Positions 21,001-29,390 of a DNA stretch of 64,000 bases are shown here, piece by piece. The notes under the pieces were generated by a model. The model saw only the letters and a list, made by a program, of their open reading frames with translations. It searched no databases and was not told where the DNA came from. This DNA is from Aplectana chamaeleonis (lineage: Eukaryota > Nematoda > Chromadorea > Rhabditida > Cosmocercidae), in NCBI GenBank assembly GCA_029168955.1, contig JAPDOI010000139.1:890501-954500 (forward strand), in the 5' to 3' direction. The stretch's first letter is position 1; the number at the start of each line of letters is the position of its first letter. The position numbers were made by a program, and so were the translations under genes.

Positions 21001-21659
21001 TTCATCGCACCGTACGCGACACAATTCGCGGTGTGGCCGACGGAAGCCTGGAATTTCAGTCTAAAGGTGGAGTTGTAAAGCTTTCGTCAAAACCCCGACC
21101 TCGTCACAAACGTGCTATTGTGCTCTCACCACTCAGCAATGTCATCCTACTCAACGATCCTGTCACTGTGAGCCAGCCGCTGATTCTCTCTCCAGTGCAG
21201 CTGTCTGCCCTGATTTGTTCGCCTGCTATATTCGGTGTTATAGTGTTGTCGCCATGGCTCTTCATTCCTGTGGTGCTTTCACCGCGTATATTTTCACCTG
21301 TAGTTCTATCAGCATTTGCTTTTGTGCCGATTATTCTGACTCCGCTGGCATTCGTCCCTGTGATACTATCACCGGGAGTAATGAATCCATTTGTCCTCTC
21401 GCCACTTGCCTTCTCCCCATTTATTCTCTCTCCTCAAGTTATGACTCCATTGATTCTTTCACCCTTTGCTCTTTCGCCGTTCATACTCACACCAAATGTT
21501 CTCTCTCCAATTATTCTTTCACCCTTCGTTCTTTCCCCCATTATCTTCTCACCTGCTTATGTCTCAGCCCTGGTACTCTCTCCTTATGCGCTATCGCCAG
21601 TTGTCAACTCGACCGGCGCCATTTTCACTGCGGTCGCGTCGCCCAGTTGGCTCAGTTGA
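1..21659 (+). CDS. MLT-10/DUF644 family moulting-cycle protein, gene A (5' end outside window)
   Basis: Spliced gene read as exons 1-21, 870-944, 6998-7160, 7221-7356, 17274-17398, 19613-19792, 19876-20043 and 20871-21659. After one leading base this gives 1656 bases, that is 551 residues plus TGA, with every phase compatible. The product is a member of the nematode MLT-10 family (Pfam 'Moulting cycle', DUF644): secreted proteins with a charged alpha-helical region and a C-terminal tail of P-x-x-L-(S/T)-P repeats, needed for moulting in C. elegans. Visible landmarks are SPFGQIARQLTKTV, LRLISPRIMGLLPD, VNVLSPSLFSLH, RGPDGQPIYLTKENVTKLYG, a dibasic RHKR, about nine proline-rich repeats, and a final NSTGAIFTAVASPSWLS. 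The signal peptide and N-terminal exons lie left of the window. It is the paralogue of gene B, 12.5 kb downstream on the same strand. Family assignment is from recognition of motifs; exon limits are from AG/GT sites and comparison with gene B. Confidence 0.9.
22..869. other. gene A intron, 848 bases
   Basis: Donor GTAAGC, acceptor TTGCAG. No repeat family recognised from elsewhere in the window and no convincing ORF. Confidence 0.55.
870..944 (+). CDS. gene A exon (SPFG exon)
   Basis: Acceptor TTTTGCAG, donor GTATCG; 75 bases, phase 2 in and phase 2 out. Encodes SPFGQIARQLTKTVLSLKK followed by RKTHR. Gene B has the same 75-base exon at 41503-41577. Confidence 0.92.
1426..1916. mobile_element. 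MITE, TTAA-bounded, 'GGCAGTGTTCAC' type
   Basis: Left end GAGGCAGTGTTCAC, right end GTGGACACTGCCTTTAA. An inverted relative lies at 32651-33095 (shared stretches around 1540-1680 and 32840-32960). No ORF of its own. Confidence 0.65.
1913..2405. mobile_element. MITE, TTAA-bounded, 'GCAGACGCGCTC' type
   Basis: Ends TTAAAGGCAGCAGACGCG and GTGTCTGCTGCCTTTAA. A relative is at 30848-31335, truncated at 41090-41262. It abuts the previous MITE and shares its TTTAAA. Confidence 0.7.
3180..3720. repeat. TCGA-rich array with a central long hairpin (3366-3612)
   Basis: Flanks 3180-3340 and 3625-3715 are tracts built of TCGAGT, ATTCGAAA and AACTCGA units. Between them two arms (about 3366-3450 and 3530-3612) are inverted copies sharing GCGTCTCGACACGCTT/GCGGCCGCACGC, a foldback with a 70-80 base T-rich loop. 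Confidence 0.75.
4384..4896 (+). mobile_element. MITE family M1 copy
   Basis: Starts TTAAAGGCAGTGGTCGCGAT, ends GTGATCACTTCCTTTAA. Internal marker is the palindrome TGCACACGTGCA-like core near 4740. Other copies at 22170, 57665, 59054, 61350 and 63209. Confidence 0.8.
4980..5700. other. no gene; CCAGCTGTC-type imperfect repeats at 5045-5240
   Basis: Several imperfect GCCAGCTGTC / CCAGTT motifs occur in both orientations at 5045-5240. The rest shows nothing recognisable. Confidence 0.4.
5700..6395. mobile_element. TIR element with about 150-bp inverted arms
   Basis: Arms at about 5700-5855 and 6255-6395 are inverted copies around GCCGAAGACCGCTACAT and GTGGTCGATTTAC. The 400-base centre has no ORF of note. 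Confidence 0.7.
6998..7160 (+). CDS. gene A exon (charged helix exon)
   Basis: Acceptor ACTTTCAG, donor GTAAGT; 163 bases. Encodes WHEVISEIRTYGDEENKK, then a Lys/Glu/Arg-rich stretch ending KGKRNFP. Two residues longer than the gene B exon at 41692-41848. It follows a 6.05-kb intron where gene B has only 114 bases. Confidence 0.92.
7221..7356 (+). CDS. gene A exon (KLRELENLL exon)
   Basis: Acceptor TTTACAG, donor GTGAGC; 136 bases, phase 0 in, phase 1 out. Encodes KLRELENLLKHEPY through PIQLLREG. Identical length to gene B 41908-42043. The preceding intron is 60 bases in A and 59 in B. Confidence 0.92.
7500..8520. mobile_element. TIR element (arms about 220 bp) with nested MITE
   Basis: Arms about 7500-7725 and 8305-8520 match inverted through TTGGTGGTCGATCATTTCAC. 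Inside, 7796-8268 is an independent MITE. Confidence 0.78.
7796..8268 (+). mobile_element. MITE family M3 copy
   Basis: Starts CAAAGGCAGTGTTCAAGAT, ends ATCGTGAACACTGCCTTTAA. A reverse-complement copy is at 28326-28797. Confidence 0.75.
8521..9070. other. no gene; short ATCGATA-rich degenerate repeats
   Basis: The phrases CATTTTGTGCA and AAATCGATA recur about every 130 bases from 8590 to 8870, suggesting an old degenerate tandem repeat. Nothing else seen. Confidence 0.4.
9075..10075. repeat. 42-bp satellite with about 169-bp higher-order period
   Basis: About 24 units of roughly 42 bases carrying ATTCACCGAAAAAACATCAA and AATCCGAATGA. A variant unit with AAGGTGTC recurs at 9161, 9330, 9500, 9667 and 9921 (spacings 169, 170, 167, 254), so units form four-unit blocks, six in the last. 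The Asn/Pro/Lys-rich ORFs here are read-throughs. A diverged fragment is at 15115-15235. Confidence 0.9.
10228..10545. repeat. 43-bp palindromic satellite array, left
   Basis: Units carry GTCGAATATTCGAAAAAGTG and CGATATCCGACTA. The array opens with AGTCGGATAAAAAAGTCGAC, exactly as does the right array at 14340. Confidence 0.88.
10920..12120. repeat. dispersed repeat shared with 40190-40740
   Basis: Shared order of motifs: CCTGTTACGC, CCCGCATAT, a CCGTGCCAAGGATACTTTTGA-like segment near 11840, GGACGCTGC, and ACAGGGTGGATCGATC. Two direct copies of a 35-base CGCAAAAACAAAGGCG segment lie at 11040-11100. Confidence 0.6.
12360..12960. repeat. GACTCAGTCGG-type repeat, rearranged copy
   Basis: Contains GACTCAGTCGGATTCAGC, GTTTTTCGAC and GTCGATACGCATCG, shared with 26056-26296, 44876-45275 and 52302-52552. 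Motifs occur in both orientations. Confidence 0.6.
12976..13264. mobile_element. foldback MITE 'GTCCGAATGAG', copy 1
   Basis: Inverted ends around GTGCGTCCGAATGAGATTGG and the complement of a GGCCGGCATTACC end. Palindromic GCGGCCGGC and GGCAGGCGGCCGTCGC segments. Other copies at 38370-38640 and 39170-39455. Confidence 0.72.
13811..13946 (-). promoter_or_regulatory. LTR-like promoter and PBS-like junction, copy 1 (minus strand)
   Basis: On the minus strand GGGTATAAAAGGC is followed by CTCATCTC and, about 95 bases on, by GATAATTTTTGTCGCCGAGG. The same TATA / CTC(A/G)TCTC / TTTTTGG order occurs at 44038-44142 and 55836-55950. Interpreted as the end of an LTR and primer-binding site; no gag/pol is visible. 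Confidence 0.4.
14340..14735. repeat. 43-bp palindromic satellite array, right
   Basis: Same unit and same orientation as 10228-10545, about nine units, ending about 20 bases before the right TIR of the 4.58-kb element. Confidence 0.88.
14767..16015. other. no gene; satellite relic at 15105-15375
   Basis: 15105-15375 carries diverged 42-bp satellite units and ends GCGGATCCAACG, the complement of a TTGGATCCG at 9043. The remainder shows no supported gene. Confidence 0.45.
16020..16235. mobile_element. tRNA-like inverted element, degenerate copy
   Basis: Minus-strand B-box-like GGTTTGAGTT near 16028 and plus-strand GGTTCGCGCTC near 16176, with inverted GTGTTA(T/C)CATTACAC-like A-box segments. 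Relative of 43153-43500. Confidence 0.55.
16358..16756 (+). other. 132-codon ORF of unknown meaning in gene A intron
   Basis: Open frame starting MLVLKLVLMNDGIGKEVAHF. A good acceptor (ATACTTTCAG) lies at 16254, out of frame with it. It is not part of any repeat recognised here and not similar to gene B. No domain recognised. Could be chance, a nested pseudogene, or an old transposon fragment. Confidence 0.2.
17274..17398 (+). CDS. gene A exon (LISPRIMGLLPD exon)
   Basis: Acceptor ATTTCAG, donor GTCAGA; 125 bases, phase 1 in, phase 0 out. Encodes AKLALMMAGQNTSDFDEK and the family-typical LRLISPRIMGLLPD. Separated from the previous exon by a 9917-base repeat-filled intron. Confidence 0.92.
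17521..19145. mobile_element. repeat X, copy 1 (interrupted)
   Basis: Runs from CAGCCCACTTCCCGCCGGCC (near 17565) to GTGCTGTCTCTATCTGAG (near 19135). The body continues across the TATACTT element at 18154-19017. Copies 2 and 3 are at 25860-26805 and 26985-29780. Confidence 0.75.
18154..19017. mobile_element. TATACTT element, 864 bp, with exact 8-bp target duplication
   Basis: Ends TATACTTAGTATCCGAA and TTCGGATAACAAGTATA, flanked by ACGGGCAG at 18146-18153 and 19018-19025. Rich in GGATATCCG and TTCGGATAA motifs. A middle segment (about 18430-18840) unlike the 184-bp copy at 45002 is probably a secondary insertion. Confidence 0.87.
19613..19792 (+). CDS. gene A exon (VNVLSPSLFSLH exon)
   Basis: Acceptor TTGTTCAG; 180 bases, phase 0 both sides. 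Encodes VNVLSPSLFSLHNHGHG through VPEALEEAK. The in-phase donor is AAG followed by GCATGT, a GC donor; gene B has GTGTGT at the same place. Confidence 0.88.
19876..20043 (+). CDS. gene A exon (RGPDGQPIYLTKEN exon)
   Basis: Acceptor TTTTGAAG, donor GTGATG; 168 bases, phase 0. Encodes EQKMKEEAKNDIRQL, RGPDGQPIYLTKENVTKLYG and ERLQKNFTPEQ. One codon shorter than gene B 52622-52792; the middle is nearly identical. Confidence 0.9.
20044..20870. other. gene A last intron, with GGCA/GGTA tract at 20400-20530
   Basis: The tract is an irregular tetranucleotide repeat of GGCAGACAGG and GGTAGGTAGG. Nothing else recognised in the intron. Confidence 0.6.
20871..21659 (+). CDS. gene A terminal exon with proline-rich repeat tail
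   Basis: Acceptor AACTTTCAG; 789 bases including TGA, the same length as gene B's last exon. Begins LREMNRTGYAILTPSQRE. After about 78 residues comes RHKR (21102-21113), then about 175 residues built from P-x-x-L-(S/T)-P units: nine good copies plus degenerate ones. Ends SPSWLS. Confidence 0.95.
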   Translation, partial: LREMNRTGYAILTPSQRELFYGEESPFNNSATLSVIRNVSDTDVHRTVRDTIRGVADGSLEFQSKGGVVKLSSKPRPRHKRAIVLSPLSNVILLNDPVTVSQPLILSPVQLSALICSPAIFGVIVLSPWLFIPVVLSPRIFSPVVLSAFAFVPIILTPLAFVPVILSPGVMNPFVLSPLAFSPFILSPQVMTPLILSPFALSPFILTPNVLSPIILSPFVLSPIIFSPAYVSALVLSPYALSPVVNSTGAIFTAVASPSWLS

Positions 21660-21697
21660 ATTGAATGTTCCGACAAATATCATTCGTTATGGGTACT

Positions 21698-21703
21698 AAT
21701 AAA
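21698..21703 (+). terminator. polyadenylation signal of gene A
   Basis: A canonical AATAAA lies 39 bases after the gene A stop codon, the usual spacing in nematodes. No other AATAAA is nearer. Confidence 0.7.
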
Positions 21704-21880
21704 ATATCACAACGTATATTTGTATTCATTTATGTCCAAAGTTGCTAAGAAGTTTGCTCTTTGCTGTTTGTGTATCCTTGAATCTAAATAGAGTTTGATA
21801 GTGTCAGGCTTATCGTTATCGCCCGAGCATCATAACACACTTTTTAGTGTGACCCCCCCCTGAATCAACACTACACGATT

Positions 21881-23850
21881 AAAGGCAGTGTCCACAACAA
21901 ACTTCGTCTGCGTTTTTCTGTCGGAAATCGAAAGGCCACGGTCTCATTGAAACGATAGGGTCGAAAGAACGATCAAAAAGGAGCCCGAAAGAGACATTCT
22001 CAGAAAAATGAAAACAAGTTACTTCTAACATAAAAGGTCGAAAACAAGTTACTTGTAACATATCCAAGCCGACGTAAGATACTTGCGACTAATCTCAGAT
22101 CATTTAAGTTACACGCAACACATCGATGGAACACCGCGTGCAGTGCGCCTCCGATATGTTACATGTAACTCAAAGGCAGTGGTCGCGCTCAAATATGCTC
22201 GCCTTCTTTTCCTCTCTAAACCCTTTTCTGGGTATAGAGTAGTAAAACCTATAAGGAAAAATCGCGAAAAAATAGCTTTTCTGGGCCAAATTTTAAACCT
22301 GAACTTTCTTGTCCTTTGATGGTGGCCCCACATCATTGCCATCGATGATCTCTAATATCAAGAACGTCAGCTGGCTTGAACTTGAATTCCAGTCAATGAA
22401 CTTTCGGATTTATGTACACATCTAGTCAAAAACATTGGTTGAAGTGTTTGCTTTCATTGTTCAACTGTTTTATTAGGTAAATTTGCATTTATTTCTTCCT
22501 CTGAGTGTCGATGATTTTCGACTGCTTGGCATGAGACTGTGATCTTTCTGTGCACGTGTGCACGAACTGGAAATTTAGGGTCTTAATAACTCTAATTCTA
22601 GCCCGTTTTTCACCGCACTACCGTCATAGTTTTTGAGCTGTTTTATATCTAAGCTGATTTTTGTAGTTTTTAGATAACGTTTTTCATCGTGACCACTGCC
22701 TTTAAATGGCACAAGGTATGTCGAAAGTAGCCTAAATCGGCCGAAAAGACATTTCCCTGCGAGTATACGACGCACTCTCGGGGTCAGTCTTAGGGCAGGT
22801 GTTGCTGTTAGCTCAGTTACCCAATTCTGAGGTGCTTGATCGCACCTCAGCAGGGAAATCTACGCACAGCGTTTTCTGCTTAGCATGTGGTCTGGGACGG
22901 TTGTGGACGCGTTTTCTGCGTCACGTGTGGTTTGGGTCGCGTAATGGCCACCCACGGTGAGTATACAAATGTAACTTACATGTAAATGTAACTTACAACT
23001 TACATCTAATAGAAGTGTATGTTGCATGCAATATAAATATAAGTTACTTGAGAAATCCAGGTAAGTTACCTTCATATTGAAAGTAACTTGTTTTCATTTT
23101 TCTGAGTGATCGGCTCCGAGATCCGCTCGCGCTAGCCCTTTCCGCTAGCGGTCGAGTTTTCCGTGGATGAGTTTCCTCCGTTTCGTGGTTCGCATTAGAG
23201 CGCGAGGGCGGATGAGTTTAGCATTGGAGCGCTTGCGCTCCACTTTAAATTTTTTTTTTTTATTATTTCGTAGCTCTTTCCTAGCATATTAATGCCTCTT
23301 TCTAGCCTTTCTCGCTATTTTATCTCCTTCTCACTGATTTCCTCCTCAACCATTTGAAAGTTGTTCTTGATGAAAAAATTTTGCGCAAGTGAAAAACTTG
23401 AGGCATAGGTTTTTGCGTTCTGTGCTCTACATTAACAATTTTGTAGCTACGAGGGAGTATAGTTGCTGAATTTACATTAACGAACACAAAAGACACTTGT
23501 AGAATATAAAAAAAACTTCAATCGCGCTTGGACCACCTAATGTGCGATACAATATCAGCAAGAACTCAAAATCCTTATATTTCTGATGCTTACGTCGCTA
23601 AAAGTGCTGAAAACCCCAAAAACACCCAAGAACACCCCAATTCGGTTCAGCGGTATCGAATCTGTCATTTGGTTCGCATGCCGCGCCAACTCGTCCACCA
23701 TCGGAATCTTTCGCGGAGGAGACCACCATTTGAGATTTTGCATCATTATTTTCGTGGTTCTCTCTTCACTAGTGTGTCAAGCAGAACCCAAGCCTTCCAT
23801 TCCTGGTGAATACTGGGAAGTGATTTTTATCGTGAACAGTGCCTTTAAAG
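21881..23850. mobile_element. composite TIR element in intergenic region
   Basis: Ends TTAAAGGCAGTGTCCACAAC and TTATCGTGAACAGTGCCTTT. A second inverted pair (GAAAACAAGTTACTT near 22010, its complement near 23080) sits inside, and an M1 MITE is nested at 22170-22705. Confidence 0.55.
22170..22705 (+). mobile_element. MITE family M1 copy
   Basis: Starts CAAAGGCAGTGGTCGCGCTC, ends CATCGTGACCACTGCCTTT. Contains the TGCACGTGTGCACGAACTGG core. Confidence 0.8.
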
Positions 23851-24539
23851 ACAGGGTTTGCGTTGAAAACGGTTGTTTTTCTGTTCTCATGAGAAGGTAG
23901 ATATGACCATCACAGAAGTGAAATAAGTGAAATGTTGGAGAAAAACCTCTTAAGAACAAGTTCTTGCTTCGTGTCCGCCCGTCCCCAATTATCGGGATTT
24001 ATATGAACGCCTGGTCTGCCATTTCTTATTTTGCTTCTAGAGTAATTTATGAGCACTTCTAGAGACTACTGGCTACTTTAGATGCAAAATGAAAGACGGA
24101 TAAACAAGCATTTACGGAAATCTCATTAATTAGTGGGGGGGGGGGCGTGAGGACACCAGCGGATTTCTTGCAAAACCGAACATCTGTGGCGCTTTTTTTG
24201 CGCACACGAAGTGCTGCATCGCAATAACTGGCTTCAAAACTAGCGCAGTGTTTTCAAGAAAGCTTCCACTATCCTCTCATTGAGTCGAATGAAATGGTGT
24301 ATGTGAAAAAGGACTTTTTGACTGGATATTTTGTCAAGAAATGTGTATTGCCTGTTGAAATTCACTACGATCAAGGGTCAAAACATACTAGTGTTCCGCT
24401 AGCATGACCCCACGAAAAGTTCATAATGAGGGATTTTGAGGTGGAAACATGCAATTTCAGATACTAAACAGCTCAAGTTAACCATTAATCCTTTTTACTA
24501 ATGCATTGGTCCCGATAAAGACATTGAAAAGTGGTCCCA

Positions 24540-25040
24540 ACATCGAGGTTGGTGTCGCCATGGGTGCAATCTGGCCCCAGCGACAACGACAGCTAACCCT
24601 CAGCGACAGGGACATCGCAGTGTTTTGCGACCGCGACAGGTCTGTCGTTGGGTATAAAAATGGCACCTTGACATATTTACCCCACGACAGAACTATCGCG
24701 GTTGCACAATACTACGACGTTGCTGTCGCTGAGGGCCAGGCGTCGCTGTGCCCTAGGGACACTAAACACCCGGCAGGATACTAAATTGAACCCTCGGTCG
24801 CTTTCGCTGGCACCAGTCGCACCGCACTGCACTGCGACGGACAGTCACGACAGCAACCGATTACCGCACGCTTTTTACATATGAGGCGTAACACTCTTAG
24901 AGCCAGCGACCGCGACAGGTGCTGCAAAATGTTTCTTTTTTAATAGCAGCCTCCTATATTGTCGCCCTGGTCCCCACGAATTTGTGACAGTTGACCGAAC
25001 CTGTCGCTGTCGCAAACTTCTGGTATAACCATGGCCTTAG
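24540..25040. repeat. GCGACAG-rich inverted repeat
   Basis: Many GCGACAG / CTGTCGC motifs on both strands, for example CAGCGACAGGGACATCGC and GTTGCTGTCGCTGAGGG. Likely a foldback element; ends not fixed. Confidence 0.5.
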
Positions 25041-25177
25041 TGGGACGTCTTGCTCTAGTAAACCTTTTTCGCCCAAGCTCCATCCATCAGCTCCATCCTG
25101 ATATTGAAACCATCGCTCGTGCTAGAACCGTCGATTATTTGAGCGAAGTTTGATTCTTGTTTCTCCATAAGAGAGTA

Positions 25178-25500
25178 CTAGAAAACTCTAATACCTGTAC
25201 TACATACTTGGAAAGGCTGAGCATGCGTGAACCGAAACACATATAATGCCTTTCTTTTAACGAAAGTACGGTGCGCACCTGCGAACAACCGCTGTTGAGG
25301 CACACGATATGAAGATGATAGGATGATGCCAGGACCGCGAGGTCCTGGCACGGTTATCTTCAAGACGAGTACTGCGATAGCGGTTGCCTGCAATCGCGAA
25401 GCTGAAATTCGTTCCCATAAGGACAGTGTGTAGCATAAGAGTCACAATACGAAATTTCACACCGGTAAAAACTATAACCGGCCAGACGCAATCCATTGCT
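25178..25500. repeat. dispersed repeat shared with 48165-48280
   Basis: GGTCCTGGCACGG and ATAGCGGTTGCCTGCAAT match GGACCTCGCGGTCAC and TAGCGGTTGTCTGCAACT-like sequence near 48165-48230. No gene is supported by the minus-strand ORFs here. Confidence 0.4.
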
Positions 25501-25859
25501 ATCAGAAAACCCGATCAATCAATGCCTCGAATAAAAACGCGTCCGAGCAGAAGGTAGGACAGTGAAGGTACAGTCGGCATGGATCGTATTGACACTGCGT
25601 TCCTTGATATGCGTTGGCTCAAACTCGGTGCACGTATGTTATAAGATATCTGTCAACATTCGGCGTTAGTTAAATGGGAGAAAGTCAGAGGGCTAGTAAG
25701 CTTCCGAGCCAACCGTATGTGGCTGTACGCTATTGCATGAGAGTTTGTGTTGCGTTATCCAGAACCATTGGGTGAGAAACGAAACATGGTTAACATTTTT
25801 AGAGCGAGCTACTTATGATAGAGACCTAGGCAAAAAAAAACTTTGGGAAAAGAGCTCAC

Positions 25860-26805
25860 ATAAGCACTGCCCACTTCCCGCCGGCAGAATCGAGCTAGCC
25901 GACTTCACGCGGCCCTAGTTCCGTGGACGTGACAACGTCTCCCACTTCCCGCCAAGAGTGAGATTTCCGCGACTTCCCGCCGAGTGTCGGCGGGTGGTCG
26001 ACTATTCATGGAGGTCATCGAACACTCACTCATCGAGTTCCACTTTGGAAGCCACGTCAGACCTGGTCGATCGGCTGGGTCCCACTCGGTTTATACGCAC
26101 CGAAATTGTGTCAGACGGGTGCAGAAAACCCACCCAATGAGTCGGTCTGCGACCGTCCGCTTGCGTCCGCAATCCACCCAATAGATACTGTTGTTCTACG
26201 CGGGCACACGAGCAGGGTCAAAGTACTCTGGGCCAGTTTTTCTGCCCCGGACTTGGTCGGACTCAGTCGGTTTTTCGACCAAGTCTTACGGGTGGCCTTA
26301 CAGCATCATTGGAACACCCGCTAGAGTGGAACCAGTGGATGATGGTTGAGCGGAAGACTCTATGTTGAGACTTTCTCGAGAAGTGCGCGGTGTTCGACGC
26401 TGGTTTTGGGTAGGTGAGCCAATGATAGTCTGTGGCATATGAAGGTGGAAAGACTACCACAACTAGTGAGTGTAGTAAGCTTCTACGTGCAAGCGGGATC
26501 TTTACTTGTTGTGGGCAGTGCTGGGTGGACTAGCCAGAGACGGACTTTCGAACTTTTGCTTCAACAAACCTTTATCCAAGGGTTTGTTGTCAAGTTGCCA
26601 CAAACTGCTTGTGAAGTGCCCGTGAAGAGTCCTCCGTCAGCGATTGGAGAGCTGCGAAGCAGTGACAGAACCTCCGCAAGTCGCTTGTTAACCGCCTACA
26701 AACAGTCAACGATTCAGCGCTGTCGGCCCTCCGCAGCCGACCCGTTGAAAGGGTTACGCGACATGGGCCAATGCTACCGCGGAAAGTGTGCTGTCTCTAC
26801 ATAAC
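25860..26805. mobile_element. repeat X, copy 2
   Basis: From GCCCACTTCCCGCCGGCAG to AAGTGTGCTGTCTCTACAT. Interrupted at about 26056-26296 by the GACTCAGTCGG repeat. Confidence 0.7.
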
Positions 26806-27283
26806 GTAATAGCCTGAAGACCTAAGTACAGCTGGTATGCGGCGTGACCTCATGATGAACCTCCAAATCGACTGGTATGGTAAATGCAAACAATGAAGAA
26901 CGCCCTTTTCTGACAACTAGTTGTTTGGATGCCAAAGGGTCCACGAATACGATGAAACTGAGATGACTAGTGTGTTCTGAATCAGTTGCTCAGATAAAAA
27001 CAGCCCACTACCCGCCGGCCAAGTCAGGCTATGTAGTCGACTTCGCGCGGCCCCTATTTCGTGGGCGTGACACAGCACCCCACTTCCCGCGGAGAGAGAG
27101 GTTTTTCCGTTCTCCCGCGGAGTGTAGGGCAGTCGGCTATCCCTGGGGGTCACTCATCGATTCCCACTTTGATATCATCCTTGCACCACCTACTAGAGTG
27201 GAGCCAATGAACGATTGCTGAGCAGAGAACGTTGCGTTGAGACTCTTTCCGAAACACGCGGTTTGTGCGACGCTGGTCTTGAG

Positions 27284-29390
27284 CAGGGCTGCGCACACGT
27301 CCCGGTATGGCTATTCTGAATATGCTCCCCCCTTAGCTCGGTACTTTTTAGGCACCCCTTTGGGAAATCGAAATCGGGGCTTGCCGAAAAGTCGAGCCCA
27401 ACAGCCACGATTTTGACTTTCTGATTTCGATAAACAGGAATATAAAAAAGTCACTAAGTAGAGAAAATTCTGAAAATGTCAACAAAAAAGGTAGTGTAAT
27501 TTCTAAGCTTTAAAACAATCCCATGAGTAAAATTTGTTAGTAGAACGGTAAGTTGAGACAAAGGATAAAACAATTTTCATTACAAAGCAATTGAACAATC
27601 AAAAACAACAGAACTGCTAATATTGTGATAATTAATGTTTTCTGTCGAATGTTTTCATGAACCTATGTATGAAGGCTTGGTTAATCTGTGTTCGATTGTT
27701 ATGATGTGGAAATCAAAACTATTTTGTGTTGTGAAACCATTTCAGGATTCACTTGATGCGTAGGGAGTGGAAAACCCGAGTTTTACCCACCAAGAATGCC
27801 GCAATCCCCTAGAGGGTCGGCTTGTCGCGCGATATGGTGTTTGTACGCAGCTGCACAGCGCACACGGTGGTGGACGCACACAATATTAATAAAAAATGTA
27901 TTTTATTACAGAACGGGGAGGAGAAAAGGATTGAAACTGAGGGAAAGGGAAGATGGTAAAAATATTCTATTTTAGATGTACCCATTTTAGGAATTTAATG
28001 TAAATAAACAAAGTTGGAACGCGGGTAAGTATTTAGCCGTGACAATGTTCATTCAAACAAACCTATTTGACCAAAAGTAGCATTAAACATGAGAGCAAAG
28101 GATATTGTGAGAAATAGGAGAGTCTGGCAAACACTTTAGCATTAGTAGGATCGATTTCTAATAAGATTTAATGACCTTAAATCTTGTCCCGGTTTTACCC
28201 CGGAAAACCGGGACAAAAGCGGGACAAAAGCGGGACGAGCTTCAAGGTACTTAAATCACATTAATTATCAAACCAGTAATATTGTCAGATTCTCCCCTTT
28301 CTCCCAATGCTCTTAGTTCTCATGTTCAAAGACAGTATTCAATCCTTAATCCTGAGATTATTCGCTAAATTGATTAAGAGGTTCCCGGGTAAAACTAAAA
28401 TGATGTAGAAATTTTAAAAAACGCTAAAAAAGTACACGAAATCTTCAAATATCATGCCGCCTCTTGAGTATCACCGGAAGTGTTTGTTGTGACAATGAAG
28501 TCTTTTGTAACCCGTCCTTCAAAATTCTCTGATCTCTATGGCTCCATTCTTTCCTTAGGGCCCTAGCTAATCCTGTTTTGCATAAAATAATCTTCTAATT
28601 CCGATTGACCCACTTTTTCCACCGGTGACAACCACCATGAACGTGTTCATCCAACCGGAAAACTACTCTATGTTATAGAATAATGTCACTAAAATGAGAC
28701 GTTTTGATGCGTTTCTCGCCGTTTCTTCGTAATTTTGTTGATACTTGGAGGGCAAAGCATTGTTTCATGCGAAAATCATCGTGAAGACTGCCTTTAATGC
28801 TCTGCTTAATCAACTAGGTTCATTAGAATGAACCTTATCAGGTCCAAAAAATTCACTTCGCTCCAACTTAGTTTATTTACATTAAATTTCCATAATGGAT
28901 ACATTGAAAGTATCCTTTTTCTGCCTTCTCCAATTTACTGCAGGTTCAATCCCTTTCTCCTCCTCGTTCTGGGATAAAATACATTTTTAATTAATATTGT
29001 GTGCGCGTCCACTCATGTGTGCGCTGTGTAGCTGCGTGCAAACACTATATCGCACGGCAAGCCAAGTCTCTAAGGGATTGCGGCATTCTAGGTGGGTAAG
29101 ACTCGGGTTTTTATGAACAGGGTACCTCTCACGGAGAAAGATTCGATCATTCGCTTCTTTCACAAGAGTTCGCAGAGTCTTTTTTCTTTCTTGAATTCCG
29201 TGAGTGTTCGTCTAAAAAAGCGGAGAAAATATGACAAATGAGAAGAAAAGCGTGTTTAATTCTTTTCCTGGAATTCGACAGAACATGCACTTCGTTTTTT
29301 TTGGTGTTTGGTTTAGGCACCCCCCTTTGCCCTCTCTGCAACGTCCAATATTCACCCCGTAAGGTTAACCGGAACGCGTGCCCAGCCCTG
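27284..29390. mobile_element. hAT-like element, 2107 bp, with 8-bp target duplication
   Basis: Ends CAGGGCTGCGCAC and GTGCCCAGCCCTG (12 of 13 bases inverted), flanked by GTCTTGAG (27276-27283) and GTCTTGGG (29391-29398), 7 of 8 identical. Inside are inverted arms about 27765-28170 and 28710-29115 (shared TTGCGGCATTCTAGGTGGG-type sequence) and an M3 MITE. CAGGG ends with an 8-bp duplication are typical of hAT. No transposase ORF. Confidence 0.85.
28326..28797 (-). mobile_element. MITE family M3 copy, reverse orientation
   Basis: Right end ATCGTGAAGACTGCCTTTAA. Body is the complement of 7796-8268, for example the CACCGGTGACAACCACCATG segment near 28620. Confidence 0.75.
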
